In this document: in pieces, positions 6,223 to 12,902 of the stretch
Numbering within the stretch: the stretch's first letter is position 1
Layout of the letters: every line of letters begins with the position of its first letter
Assembly (NCBI GenBank): GCA_937919165.1
Contig: CALFPO010000046.1
Coordinates: 1 to 12,917 of the forward strand
Origin: an uncultured Bacillota bacterium
GTDB lineage: Bacteria; Bacillota_I; Bacilli_A; Erysipelotrichales; Erysipelotrichaceae
Length of the DNA stretch: 12,917 nucleotides
Direction: 5' to 3'
Notes under the pieces: model-generated
Database searches by the model: none
The model's input: only the letters and a program-made list of their open reading frames with translations
Told to the model about the DNA's origin: nothing
Program-made: the position numbers and the translations under genes

Positions 6223-6239
6223 ATTAAGGGGGAAAATAT

Positions 6240-7754
6240 ATGTCCGAATATATCCTTGAAATGAAAAACATATGTAAATCTTTCCCTGGCGTTAGGGCTC
6301 TAGATCATGTAAATCTAAGTCTGTTGCCTGGCCATGTCCATGCCCTGATGGGCGAGAATGGCGCCGGAAAGTCTACATTGATGAAATGCCTGTTTGGCAT
6401 ATACAAGAAAGACGAGGGTGAGATCATCTACAATGGCGAAAGCATCGATGTAAGTGACCCTGCCAATGCCTTAAAACTTGGAATCGCAATGGTGCATCAG
6501 GAGCTTCAGCCTATTCCTGACAGATCGATTGCGGAAAACATTTTCTGTGGACGCTATCCAGTCAAGAAGGTTGGACCGCTCAGTGTCATTGACCACAAGG
6601 AAATGTATGATACTGCTCAGGCTCTATTGGATGACCTGGGACTGCATTTTGACGCAAAGCAGAAATTGGAGACACTTACTGCTTCACAGATGCAGCTGGT
6701 AGAGATCGCTAAGGCTGTCGGAGCCGATGCGAAGATTATCATTTTGGATGAGCCTACATCATCACTGACCTTGAAGGAAGTTAATAAGCTCTTTGAGATC
6801 ATCAGAAGACTTACTGCTAAGGGATGTGGTGTTATCTATATTTCTCATAAGATGGATGAGATACTGGAAATTGCGGATGAAGTTACGATCATGCGTGATG
6901 GACAGTATATCGGTACATGGCCTTCAAAGGATCTGACGATTGATTTCATCATCGCCAAAGAGGTTGGCCGTGAACTTAAGAATCTTTATCCGCCAAAAGT
7001 CAATATGCCAGGGGAAACCTGTTTGGAAGTAAAGAACTTCACTTCAATAAACGACAATTCATTCTGCGACTGTTCATTCTCGGCCAGAAAAGGCGAGATA
7101 TTGGGCGTAGCTGGATTGGTTGGTGCTCAGCGTACAGAACTGATGGAAGCGATATTCGGTATGAGATCGAAGGTTAGCGGTGAGGTCATATTCAACGGCA
7201 AGAAGCTCAACATCTCATGCCCTGAAGATGCCATCAAGAATGGTATAGCTCTGCTTACTGAAGACAGAAGAGGTACCGGTATCTTCGGCGTCCTGTCTGT
7301 TTCAGATAACGTTGCGGTAGCTTCGCTTGATGACTATGTCGAATACAAGGTCATGCTCAATCATAAGCAGATCAACAAGATTGTTGAAGACAGCATCAAC
7401 GAGCTTTCGATCAAGACACCTAGCCACAAGGCTCTGATCAAGAACCTATCTGGCGGCAACCAGCAGAAGGTAATCTTCTCAAGATGGCTTGCCAAGGATC
7501 CTGATGTGCTGATTCTCGATGAGCCTACAAGGGGTATCGACGTCGGCGCCAAGTATGAGATCTATTCCATCATCGGCAATCTGGCCAAGGAAGGAAAGAC
7601 CATCATAATGGTTTCATCGGAAATGCCTGAACTGATTGGCACTTGCGATAGAATAATGGTTATGTGTGAAGGAAAGATTACAGGATTCGTTGAGGGAGAA
7701 GACATGAATCAGGAAAAGATCATGGAACTCTCTACGAAATTCATTACCGCATAA
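6240..7754 (+). CDS. mglA: Galactose/methyl-galactoside importer ATP-binding protein
   Basis: This cytoplasmic ATPase powers the sugar importer. Its 504 residues contain two fused ABC domains. Domain 1 has a canonical Walker A GENGAGKST (38-46), Walker B IIILDEPT (167-173) and H203 in ISHK, with a degenerate signature LTASQ (146-150). Domain 2 has a degenerate Walker A GLVGAQRTE (292-300), a good signature LSGGNQQ (403-409), Walker B VLILDEPT (423-430), and Ser in place of the switch His (MVSSEMPEL). This asymmetry, one full site plus one degenerate site, is normal for the RbsA/XylG/MglA family. The start follows an AAGGGGG site (6226-6232). It lies 70 bp after mglB, past the internal terminator, and 13 bp before mglC. 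RbsA-type proteins look similar, but the MglB and MglC neighbours settle the name. Confidence 0.95.
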   Translation: MSEYILEMKNICKSFPGVRALDHVNLSLLPGHVHALMGENGAGKSTLMKCLFGIYKKDEGEIIYNGESIDVSDPANALKLGIAMVHQELQPIPDRSIAENIFCGRYPVKKVGPLSVIDHKEMYDTAQALLDDLGLHFDAKQKLETLTASQMQLVEIAKAVGADAKIIILDEPTSSLTLKEVNKLFEIIRRLTAKGCGVIYISHKMDEILEIADEVTIMRDGQYIGTWPSKDLTIDFIIAKEVGRELKNLYPPKVNMPGETCLEVKNFTSINDNSFCDCSFSARKGEILGVAGLVGAQRTELMEAIFGMRSKVSGEVIFNGKKLNISCPEDAIKNGIALLTEDRRGTGIFGVLSVSDNVAVASLDDYVEYKVMLNHKQINKIVEDSINELSIKTPSHKALIKNLSGGNQQKVIFSRWLAKDPDVLILDEPTRGIDVGAKYEIYSIIGNLAKEGKTIIMVSSEMPELIGTCDRIMVMCEGKITGFVEGEDMNQEKIMELSTKFITA

Positions 7755-7767
7755 TAAGGGGGATAAT

Positions 7768-8772
7768 ATGGAAAAGAAAATAACTGGCAAGAAAGTACTT
7801 CAGTTTCTGCTTAACAACGCCGTCATCTTCATGATCGTCATCTCGGCTATCATTGTCGGCGTACAGAGACCTGCCTTCTTCAGTGCATACAACCTGAAGA
7901 ACCTGTTGATGAATACCTCAGCTCGTATGGTCATTGCCTTAGGTATCTCTGGTGTATTGATCATGAGAAACAATGACCTGTCTGCCGGACGTCAGGTAGG
8001 TCTTGCGGCATGTATCGCTGCAACATTGCTGCAGAGAGCCGACTATGCTCAGAAGGTATATCCAAATCTTCAGCCTATGAACATGTGGGTTTTGATGATA
8101 TTGCTGATGATCGGCTTTGCGATCACTTTCGGCCTTATCAATGGCTTGGTTGTATCCAAGATGCATGTACCTGCCTTCATCGGCACATATGGCATGCAGA
8201 CAGTAATCTATGGCATTTCGCTGGTATACACTGGCGCTCAGCCAATCGGCGGTCTGATTGATGAATATACAGCTTGGGCATCCGGCTCATTCATGGGCAT
8301 GCAGTTCTTGCCTAACCTGGCAATCGTTGCCTTCATCGTGGGACTGTTCATCTGGTTCCTGTACAACCATACTCCATATGGCAAGAAGATGTATGCCATC
8401 GGCGGCAACCCTAATGCTGCAGAAGTATCAGGCATCAATCTTGATAGAATGACCATCATCTCCTATATGCTGGCAGCTGCATTGTTCGCTCTTGGCGGAT
8501 TCATGATCGGCGCTAAGTCAGGTGGTGCTAATGCCAACCTGGCAAATGGCTATGAGCTGTTCGCTATCGCTGGATGTACAATCGGCGGCGTATCAGTATC
8601 TGGTGGTGTAGGTAAGGTATCTGGCATTCTCATCGGTGTTCTTGTATTCGAAATCCTGAAGATCGAAATGCAGTTCGTCGGTGTCGATGTTGCCTATACA
8701 TATGTTGTTCAGGGCATTGTTATCGTTGTAGCTATTGCCTTGGATATCAGAAAGTATATCGCCAAGAAATAA
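7768..8772 (+). CDS. mglC: Galactose/methyl-galactoside importer permease
   Basis: This membrane permease forms the translocation pore of the importer. It has 334 residues, close to the 336 of E. coli MglC, with about eight to ten membrane spans. Blocks shared with MglC include NNDLSAGRQVGLAA, GLINGLVVSK, the cytoplasmic coupling loop AIGGNPNAAEVSGIN (about residues 210-224), GYELFAIAGCTIGGVS and the C-terminal AIALDIRKYIAKK. The start is preceded by AAGGGGGAT (7756-7764), close to the mglA stop, so the two are one transcript. No local mgl regulator or galactose catabolic gene lies nearby. Control is probably through the cre site upstream of mglB. Confidence 0.95.
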   Translation: MEKKITGKKVLQFLLNNAVIFMIVISAIIVGVQRPAFFSAYNLKNLLMNTSARMVIALGISGVLIMRNNDLSAGRQVGLAACIAATLLQRADYAQKVYPNLQPMNMWVLMILLMIGFAITFGLINGLVVSKMHVPAFIGTYGMQTVIYGISLVYTGAQPIGGLIDEYTAWASGSFMGMQFLPNLAIVAFIVGLFIWFLYNHTPYGKKMYAIGGNPNAAEVSGINLDRMTIISYMLAAALFALGGFMIGAKSGGANANLANGYELFAIAGCTIGGVSVSGGVGKVSGILIGVLVFEILKIEMQFVGVDVAYTYVVQGIVIVVAIALDIRKYIAKK

Positions 8773-8797
8773 TAGCGAAAGCATCAAAAGAAAAAGG

Positions 8798-8827
8798 AAG
8801 CCTGGTCCACATTGGATCAGGCTTTTT
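8798..8827. terminator. Bidirectional terminator between mglC and the convergent zinc-ribbon gene
   Basis: A 12-bp stem with one G-T wobble (8798-8809 with 8813-8824) has a CAT loop. On the + strand it runs into TTTTT (8823-8827). On the - strand it is followed by CCTTTTTCTTTT (8797-8786). It can therefore end mglBAC transcripts and those of the opposing gene, whose stop codon is at 8831. Confidence 0.85.
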
Positions 8828-8830
8828 GAA

Positions 8831-9358
8831 TTATTTGGCTTCTCTTTCTCTTTTAAGCTGCAGATAGTATTTTATGTAGGCTGCGATATTGGCCAGGAAC
8901 ATGATGCCGATGAAGAACATCTGCATGTCTTCATTGGTGAAGGCTGTAAAGGCAATGACCGTAAACAGCAGGAACTGCCAATTGAGATTCTTCTTGATGG
9001 CCTCTGCATCTTCCTTGAACTTGGTGTTCATCAGCTCTTTCTTGTTGTAGGCGTTGACATATACCTTTCGGGAAATCATCTTCTGGCACATGAGTGCCAG
9101 CACCAACGCCGCCATGATCACCGCAACGCTGATGAAGCCTATGCCGATCGTCCTGAAGACAAAAAGCGGAACAAAGGAGAATATGATATAGGATGTTTCG
9201 CTGAGCGCAAAGTAGAGCAGCAGGTCTCCTTCTGATATGTAACGGCTTTGAATCTTTCGGCATTCTGGACACTGGACTGAGCCGACGGTATTCTTCTCGA
9301 AAAGGGAATCGCATTGTACCGTTATGTCCGCATGACATTTTTCGCAATATATTTTCAT
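8831..9358 (-). CDS. Zinc-ribbon four-helix membrane protein of unknown function
   Basis: I do not recognise a named family. The 175-residue product starts with a zinc-ribbon-like pair of knuckles, CEKC (residues 5-8) and CPEC (30-33). Two hydrophobic segments follow (about 46-68 and 70-92), then a charged cytoplasmic-looking stretch with many Lys/Glu (about 94-126), two more hydrophobic segments (about 128-143 and 147-165) and a basic tail. I chose the ATG at 9358 because the CxxC pair then lies at the very N-terminus. The frame is open to 9430, but those extra 24 residues look unstructured and would run through the promoter region. No ribosome site precedes 9358, while a TATAAT on the same strand ends 6 bp before it. 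A role in sensing or membrane-protein quality control is possible but unsupported. Confidence 0.75.
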   Translation of the reverse strand: MKIYCEKCHADITVQCDSLFEKNTVGSVQCPECRKIQSRYISEGDLLLYFALSETSYIIFSFVPLFVFRTIGIGFISVAVIMAALVLALMCQKMISRKVYVNAYNKKELMNTKFKEDAEAIKKNLNWQFLLFTVIAFTAFTNEDMQMFFIGIMFLANIAAYIKYYLQLKREREAK

Positions 9359-9420
9359 ATGTACATTATAGTACATTTGATGAAGTGGCGAAAAATGCTC
9401 AGGTAACCTATAATTGAATT
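9359..9420. promoter_or_regulatory. Divergent promoter region with two TATAAT boxes
   Basis: These 62 bp separate the - strand zinc-ribbon gene from the + strand HAD gene. A perfect -10 TATAAT occurs for each: 9365-9370 on the - strand and 9409-9414 on the + strand. Each ends exactly 6 bp before the proposed start codon. Neither has a good -35; both -35 zones fall on the same bases (about 9385-9394). An inverted repeat ATGTAC/GTACAT (9359-9364, 9371-9376) surrounds the - strand -10 box and could be an operator. Confidence 0.6.
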
Positions 9421-10194
9421 GTGGGAACAAAACTAATCTTTTTCGATGTAGATGGAACTATCATGCCGATTGGCGGTTCATCTATTCCTGAAAGCACTAG
9501 AGAATCTATCATTGAATTGAGAGAGAACGGCATAAGAACTTTTGTGGCAACCGGAAAGTCTTTGGCTGCTTTGAGCAAACTCAAGATAACCGATATGCCT
9601 TTCGATGGTTTTCTGACGCTCAATGGTCAGCTGTGCTACGACGCCAATCTGAAGATGTTTTTTGGCTATCCGATCGCATCAGAAGAGATGGAGGTCGTGG
9701 AGCAGATGTTCAATGCCGAGAAGATTCCTTTTATCCTTATCGGCGAGTTCTCAAAATACATCAATTTCTACAATGAAAGAATCCTGAAGATGTTCGAGGA
9801 GACACATGATACCGTTCCCGATATCGGCAAGTACCGCAACGAGAAGATATACCAGATAACAGCCAGCATGGATGAAAGGAAACAGGAGGTTCTCGGCAAT
9901 ACTATGGATTATCTGGATCTGGCGGCTTCGACAAAGGACTGCGTTGATATCTTTGCGGTCGGCGGAGGCAAGATGAATGCCATCAAGAAAGTGCTTGAGG
10001 TCTATGGAGTAAGCCAAGAAGAGACGATGGCCTTCGGAGATGGAAACAACGATATCGGTATGCTGCAGTTCGCCAATATCGGTATAGCCATGGGAAATGC
10101 CATGCCTGACTGCAAAAAGGCGGCTGACTATGTAACCGATGACTGCGACAAGGATGGCATATATAAGGCTCTTAAGCATTTTGAACTGATATGA
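9421..10194 (+). CDS. Cof-type HAD-superfamily phosphatase
   Basis: This is a cytoplasmic haloacid-dehalogenase-type phosphatase of the Cof/YbiV group, which dephosphorylates sugar phosphates, FMN/PLP-type cofactors or similar. The exact substrate cannot be read from the sequence. In 257 residues, motif I is FFDVDGT with nucleophile D9 and acid/base D11, motif II is ATGKS (43-47), and the motif III lysine is K184 in GGGKMNAIKKVL. Motif IV is FGDGNNDIGML (205-215) with D207 and D211. The C2-type cap occupies about 80-178. The start is GTG, chosen because it sits seven codons before FFDVDGT, as in relatives. No ribosome site lies at normal spacing (an AGG is 17 bp away), but a TATAAT ends 6 bp before it. 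It stands alone, followed by its own terminator. Confidence 0.9.
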   Translation: MGTKLIFFDVDGTIMPIGGSSIPESTRESIIELRENGIRTFVATGKSLAALSKLKITDMPFDGFLTLNGQLCYDANLKMFFGYPIASEEMEVVEQMFNAEKIPFILIGEFSKYINFYNERILKMFEETHDTVPDIGKYRNEKIYQITASMDERKQEVLGNTMDYLDLAASTKDCVDIFAVGGGKMNAIKKVLEVYGVSQEETMAFGDGNNDIGMLQFANIGIAMGNAMPDCKKAADYVTDDCDKDGIYKALKHFELI

Positions 10195-10197
10195 TGC

Positions 10198-10229
10198 AAA
10201 GCTTATCCGAAAAAGGATAGGCTTTTTTT
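10198..10229 (+). terminator. Intrinsic terminator of the HAD gene
   Basis: A stem of about 10 bp (10199-10208 with 10215-10224, one T-G wobble) and an A-rich 6-nt loop lead into seven Ts (10223-10229). It starts 4 bp after the stop. The last T is also the first base of the extended -10 element of the next transcript. Confidence 0.85.
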
Positions 10230-10237
10230 GTTATGAT
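10229..10237 (+). promoter_or_regulatory. Extended -10 promoter of the transporter-xpt operon
   Basis: TG-T-TATGAT fits the extended -10 form TGnTATAAT with one mismatch, which can work without a good -35. None is seen 16-18 bp upstream, where the terminator stem lies. Transcription would begin about 10244-10245, at or next to the ATG at 10245. Confidence 0.5.
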
Positions 10238-10244
10238 AGATAGT

Positions 10245-11078
10245 ATGAACAAAGGAATATTGATGGTGCTTGTATCAGCACTGCTGTTTTCGCTTGGTGG
10301 CCTTTTTACGAAGATGATTCCTTGGGAGGGCTTCTCTATCTCTAGCGGACGTTGCATATTCTCGTCGCTTTTCTTTGTTGCCTATTTTCTGATTCAGAAG
10401 AAGAAACTGAAGATAAACAAGATGACAATCATCGGTGCCATTCTGGTTTGTGCAAACATGACCTGCTACATCGAATGCAACAAGCTGACGACTGCTGCCA
10501 ACACCATCATTCTTGAATATGTGGCGCCTATCTATATCGTGATCTTTAATATGCTTTTCAGGAAGAGAAGGCCAAGAGGATATGAAATAGTTGTTTCAGC
10601 CAGCGTATTGCTTGGCGTTATCCTGGTTCTGGCAGGCGATCTAGGAAAAGGCAATTCTTTAGGAAATATCATTGCGCTTTTTAGTGGCGTAATATATGCC
10701 TTTGTCATCATGCTGAATGAATTTGAGGGAGGCGATTCCATGACCTCCATGCTTCTTGGACACATCATGTGCATCTTCATCGGCTTTCCATCCTTGCTTG
10801 CCGAAACGGATTTCTCATTCAAGGTAGTGGCATCGGTGATCATGTTCGGCACCTTGATTACAGGCGGAGGATATTTCTTCCTTTCGCTTGGCACCAAGCA
10901 CTGCGATTCCCTTACGGCTTCAATCGTGGCATGTGTTGAACCGATATTGAACCCAATATTCGTTCTGCTTTTCTATGGCGAGAAGCTTTCTTTGCTGACG
11001 ATTGCAGGAGCACTTATCGTCATTTCTTCAATCGTGGCCTATAACGTTCTTATGAAGAAGGAGATGAAAGTCTCATGA
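10245..11078 (+). CDS. EamA/DMT-family transporter
   Basis: This is a membrane exporter or permease of the drug/metabolite transporter superfamily; the substrate is not predictable. The protein has about ten membrane helices in two EamA repeats. Repeat 1 opens with MNKGILMVLVSALLFSLGG and includes ANTIILEYVAPIYIVIF. Repeat 2 includes SGVIYAFVIMLNEF and ends with SIVACVEPILNPIFVLLFYGE, the typical EamA close. I chose ATG 10245 (277 residues), whose N-terminus is family-like and which sits 7 bp after a -10 box. An in-frame ATG at 10233 would add MIDS, but it lies inside that -10 box; a GGATAGG 11 bp ahead of it is part of the terminator stem. The last four bases overlap the MFS start (ATGA), indicating an operon with translational coupling. 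Confidence 0.9.
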   Translation: MNKGILMVLVSALLFSLGGLFTKMIPWEGFSISSGRCIFSSLFFVAYFLIQKKKLKINKMTIIGAILVCANMTCYIECNKLTTAANTIILEYVAPIYIVIFNMLFRKRRPRGYEIVVSASVLLGVILVLAGDLGKGNSLGNIIALFSGVIYAFVIMLNEFEGGDSMTSMLLGHIMCIFIGFPSLLAETDFSFKVVASVIMFGTLITGGGYFFLSLGTKHCDSLTASIVACVEPILNPIFVLLFYGEKLSLLTIAGALIVISSIVAYNVLMKKEMKVS

Positions 11079-12235
11079 AGAAGAAAACGAAGTTTCGTAT
11101 CCTCTATTTTCTTTCGTACCTATGTGAAGGTTTCGATTACTGTTTTCTGATAACCTTCCTGAATGTCTTAGGCTATTCAGCGACCGAAAAGAGCATAATT
11201 CTGGCTACCGGCGCCTGCATTGGCATCGTTGTCCAGTTCATATCAGGATATCTATGCGATAAGAATCGTACCGTCAAGCGCTATGTATATCTCTTCGGTG
11301 TCCTTTATGGCATAAGCACCGTTCTTGTCTATGCGGCAGGAAACTATAGGCCTATCTTCCATATGATCATGGTTCCGATCAATGTTGGACTATTCAGGCT
11401 GATGATGGGGCTATTCGACAACTGGATCATTGAATCTGACAGCGATATCGCCAGAAGTTTTGGCTCCATAAGGGCTTTTGGTTCGCTTGGCTGGGCCTTT
11501 GGTTCATATGTGGGCGCATATATCATCAAACTGCTTGGCTATTTCTGGATGGGAATCTCATCAGTAATTGCGCTTGCGCTTTCCTTGATATTCGCTCTAG
11601 ACATCAAAGATGTCGACAAAGTCGCAAACGATAAGCTCAAGTATGGAGATATCGTCAAGATTCTGGGAAATCCGATGTATGTCCTGATTGTCGCTTCCAT
11701 GTTTGTGGTGACTATCGCTCAGTCTTCGCTTGATATGACGGTAGTGGACAAGTACTCCTATCTTCACGCAACCGAGAATGAGGTGAGCCTATACTGGTCG
11801 ATAACCGGTATCTTGGAGCTTCCATTGTTTTTCTTGGGAGAGAAACTGACCGATAGATTCCATCCGCTATCGCTATTCATGTTTGCGACCGTCATATATG
11901 GAATAAGACTGTTTGGCTATGCTGGCGCAACCAGCGTCGAGGCGATGCTATGGCCATCGATCCTGCAGATGTTGTCATATCCGGTGATGAATCTCATAAA
12001 CAAGGACCTGGTTCTGGCGGAGACGCCTGAGAATCTGAAGTCCAGTGGTCTGCAGATCGGATTGGCGCTCTACTCTACCATGAGCGCTCTGTTCTCGCCG
12101 CTGATTGCCGGTATGCTTGAGCAGCGCTTCGATATCAATGTGGCCTTGTATGCAATCGGATCGCTATCGGCAGTATCGCTTGTCATGACATGTCTGTATA
12201 TTGCCTTGAAAAAGAAAAGTAATGTTGTATCATAA
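11075..12235 (+). CDS. MFS transporter, LacY/nucleoside-symporter-like
   Basis: This is a major facilitator permease of 386 residues with about twelve helices. The loop between helices 2 and 3 reads GYLCDKNRTVKRY, a variant of the MFS GxxxDRxGRR motif. The segment RSFGSIRAFGSLGWAFGSYVG after helix 4 is characteristic of the MFS_1-like/LacY and nucleoside:H+ symporter subgroup. The C-terminus is basic (KKKSN). An AAGGAG (11058-11063) inside the end of the DMT gene serves its start, and the ATG overlaps that gene's stop. xpt follows 20 bp downstream. Co-transcription with a purine phosphoribosyltransferase makes a nucleobase or nucleoside a reasonable substrate guess, but nothing in the sequence proves it. 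Sugar transport is an equal alternative for this subgroup. Confidence 0.87.
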   Translation: MKKKTKFRILYFLSYLCEGFDYCFLITFLNVLGYSATEKSIILATGACIGIVVQFISGYLCDKNRTVKRYVYLFGVLYGISTVLVYAAGNYRPIFHMIMVPINVGLFRLMMGLFDNWIIESDSDIARSFGSIRAFGSLGWAFGSYVGAYIIKLLGYFWMGISSVIALALSLIFALDIKDVDKVANDKLKYGDIVKILGNPMYVLIVASMFVVTIAQSSLDMTVVDKYSYLHATENEVSLYWSITGILELPLFFLGEKLTDRFHPLSLFMFATVIYGIRLFGYAGATSVEAMLWPSILQMLSYPVMNLINKDLVLAETPENLKSSGLQIGLALYSTMSALFSPLIAGMLEQRFDINVALYAIGSLSAVSLVMTCLYIALKKKSNVVS

Positions 12236-12255
12236 ATGAATAAGGTGGGCATATT

Positions 12256-12837
12256 ATGAAACTATTGGAAGAAAGAATAATCAAAGACGGCAAGGTATTT
12301 CCTGGTGATGTATTGAAGATCGACTGTTTCTTGAATCATCAGATCGATGTCATGCTGATGGAACAGATCGGTGTGGAATTCTATTATCTGTTCAAGGATT
12401 CCAAGCCAACAAAGATTCTGACCATCGAGTCAAGCGGCATTGCGATCGCTATGGAAACAGCCAAGCACTTTGGCTATCTTCCGGTGGTATTCGCAAAGAA
12501 GACCGTCGCTTCAAATATGGCAGCCAATACCTATGAGGCAAAGGAACATTCCTATACCCGCAATATCGAATATACCGTTCAGGTTGCCAAGGACTATCTG
12601 AGCAGCGAAGACAGAGTATTGCTTATCGATGATTTTTTGGCCAATGGTGAAGCTATGAGTGCCATGATCAGCATCTGCAAGCAGGCTGGCGCCGAGGTTG
12701 TGGGCTGTGGATCGGTTGTATCGAAGACCTATCAGCCAGGCGAACAGCGCGTAAGGGACATGGGCTATCATCTTGAGGTGCTGGCTAGAGTGAAGTCGAT
12801 GAGCGACGACGGAAAGATCGAATTTGAAGAAGAATGA
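12256..12837 (+). CDS. xpt: Xanthine phosphoribosyltransferase
   Basis: This cytoplasmic purine salvage enzyme makes XMP from xanthine and PRPP. The 193 residues match the 194-residue B. subtilis Xpt in length and layout: VLKIDCFLNHQID (19-31), TIESSGIAIA (56-65), VVFAKK (77-82), and the PRPP-binding loop VLLIDDFLANGEA (121-133). The C-terminal segment LARVKSMSDDGKIEF is also conserved. A ribosome site AAGGTGG (12242-12248) precedes the ATG. In many Firmicutes xpt heads its own transcript behind a guanine riboswitch and is paired with pbuX. Here it is the third gene of a transporter operon with only 20 bp upstream, so no riboswitch fits. Hairpins follow the stop. Confidence 0.95.
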   Translation: MKLLEERIIKDGKVFPGDVLKIDCFLNHQIDVMLMEQIGVEFYYLFKDSKPTKILTIESSGIAIAMETAKHFGYLPVVFAKKTVASNMAANTYEAKEHSYTRNIEYTVQVAKDYLSSEDRVLLIDDFLANGEAMSAMISICKQAGAEVVGCGSVVSKTYQPGEQRVRDMGYHLEVLARVKSMSDDGKIEFEEE

Positions 12838-12861
12838 TCCAAGACAAATGTCTTGGATTTT
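12837..12861 (+). terminator. Probable intrinsic terminator after xpt
   Basis: A perfect 9-bp stem (12837-12845 with 12850-12858, loop AAAT) overlaps the last base of the xpt stop and is followed by a short run of Ts (12858-12861). The T-run is short, so termination may be partial. Confidence 0.65.
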
Positions 12862-12862
12862 A

Positions 12863-12902
12863 ATTGTCCTAAAGACAATAAAACCACTTGTTGTACAAGT
12901 GG
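12863..12902. repeat. Two further inverted repeats downstream of xpt
   Basis: Two hairpins lie back to back: ATTGTC/GACAAT (12863-12868, 12874-12879, 5-nt loop) and CCACTTGT/ACAAGTGG (12884-12891, 12895-12902, 3-nt loop). Neither is followed by a T-run on the + strand. The first is followed by AAAACC. They may be the 3' end of a convergent gene's terminator or the start of the next gene's leader. The window ends at 12917. Confidence 0.6.

Noticed and set aside
6384..7140. Degenerate ABC motifs of MglA as signs of a damaged gene.
   Set aside because: The odd signature in domain 1 and the altered Walker A in domain 2 are normal for the RbsA/MglA family, and the frame is intact.
8735..9235. A 166-codon open frame on the + strand, antisense to the zinc-ribbon gene.
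   Set aside because: Its product is His/Lys/Glu-rich without a recognisable domain, it begins inside mglC, and it crosses the bidirectional terminator. The opposite strand encodes a plausible zinc-ribbon membrane protein.
9359..9430. N-terminal extension of the zinc-ribbon protein to the ATG at 9430 (24 more residues).
   Set aside because: It would start inside the HAD coding sequence and run through both promoters. The extra residues resemble nothing, and the CxxC motif fits an N-terminal position from 9358.
12236..12255. Guanine (xpt-pbuX) riboswitch in front of xpt.
   Set aside because: Only 20 bp separate the MFS stop from the xpt start, too short for the aptamer, and a ribosome site fills most of it.
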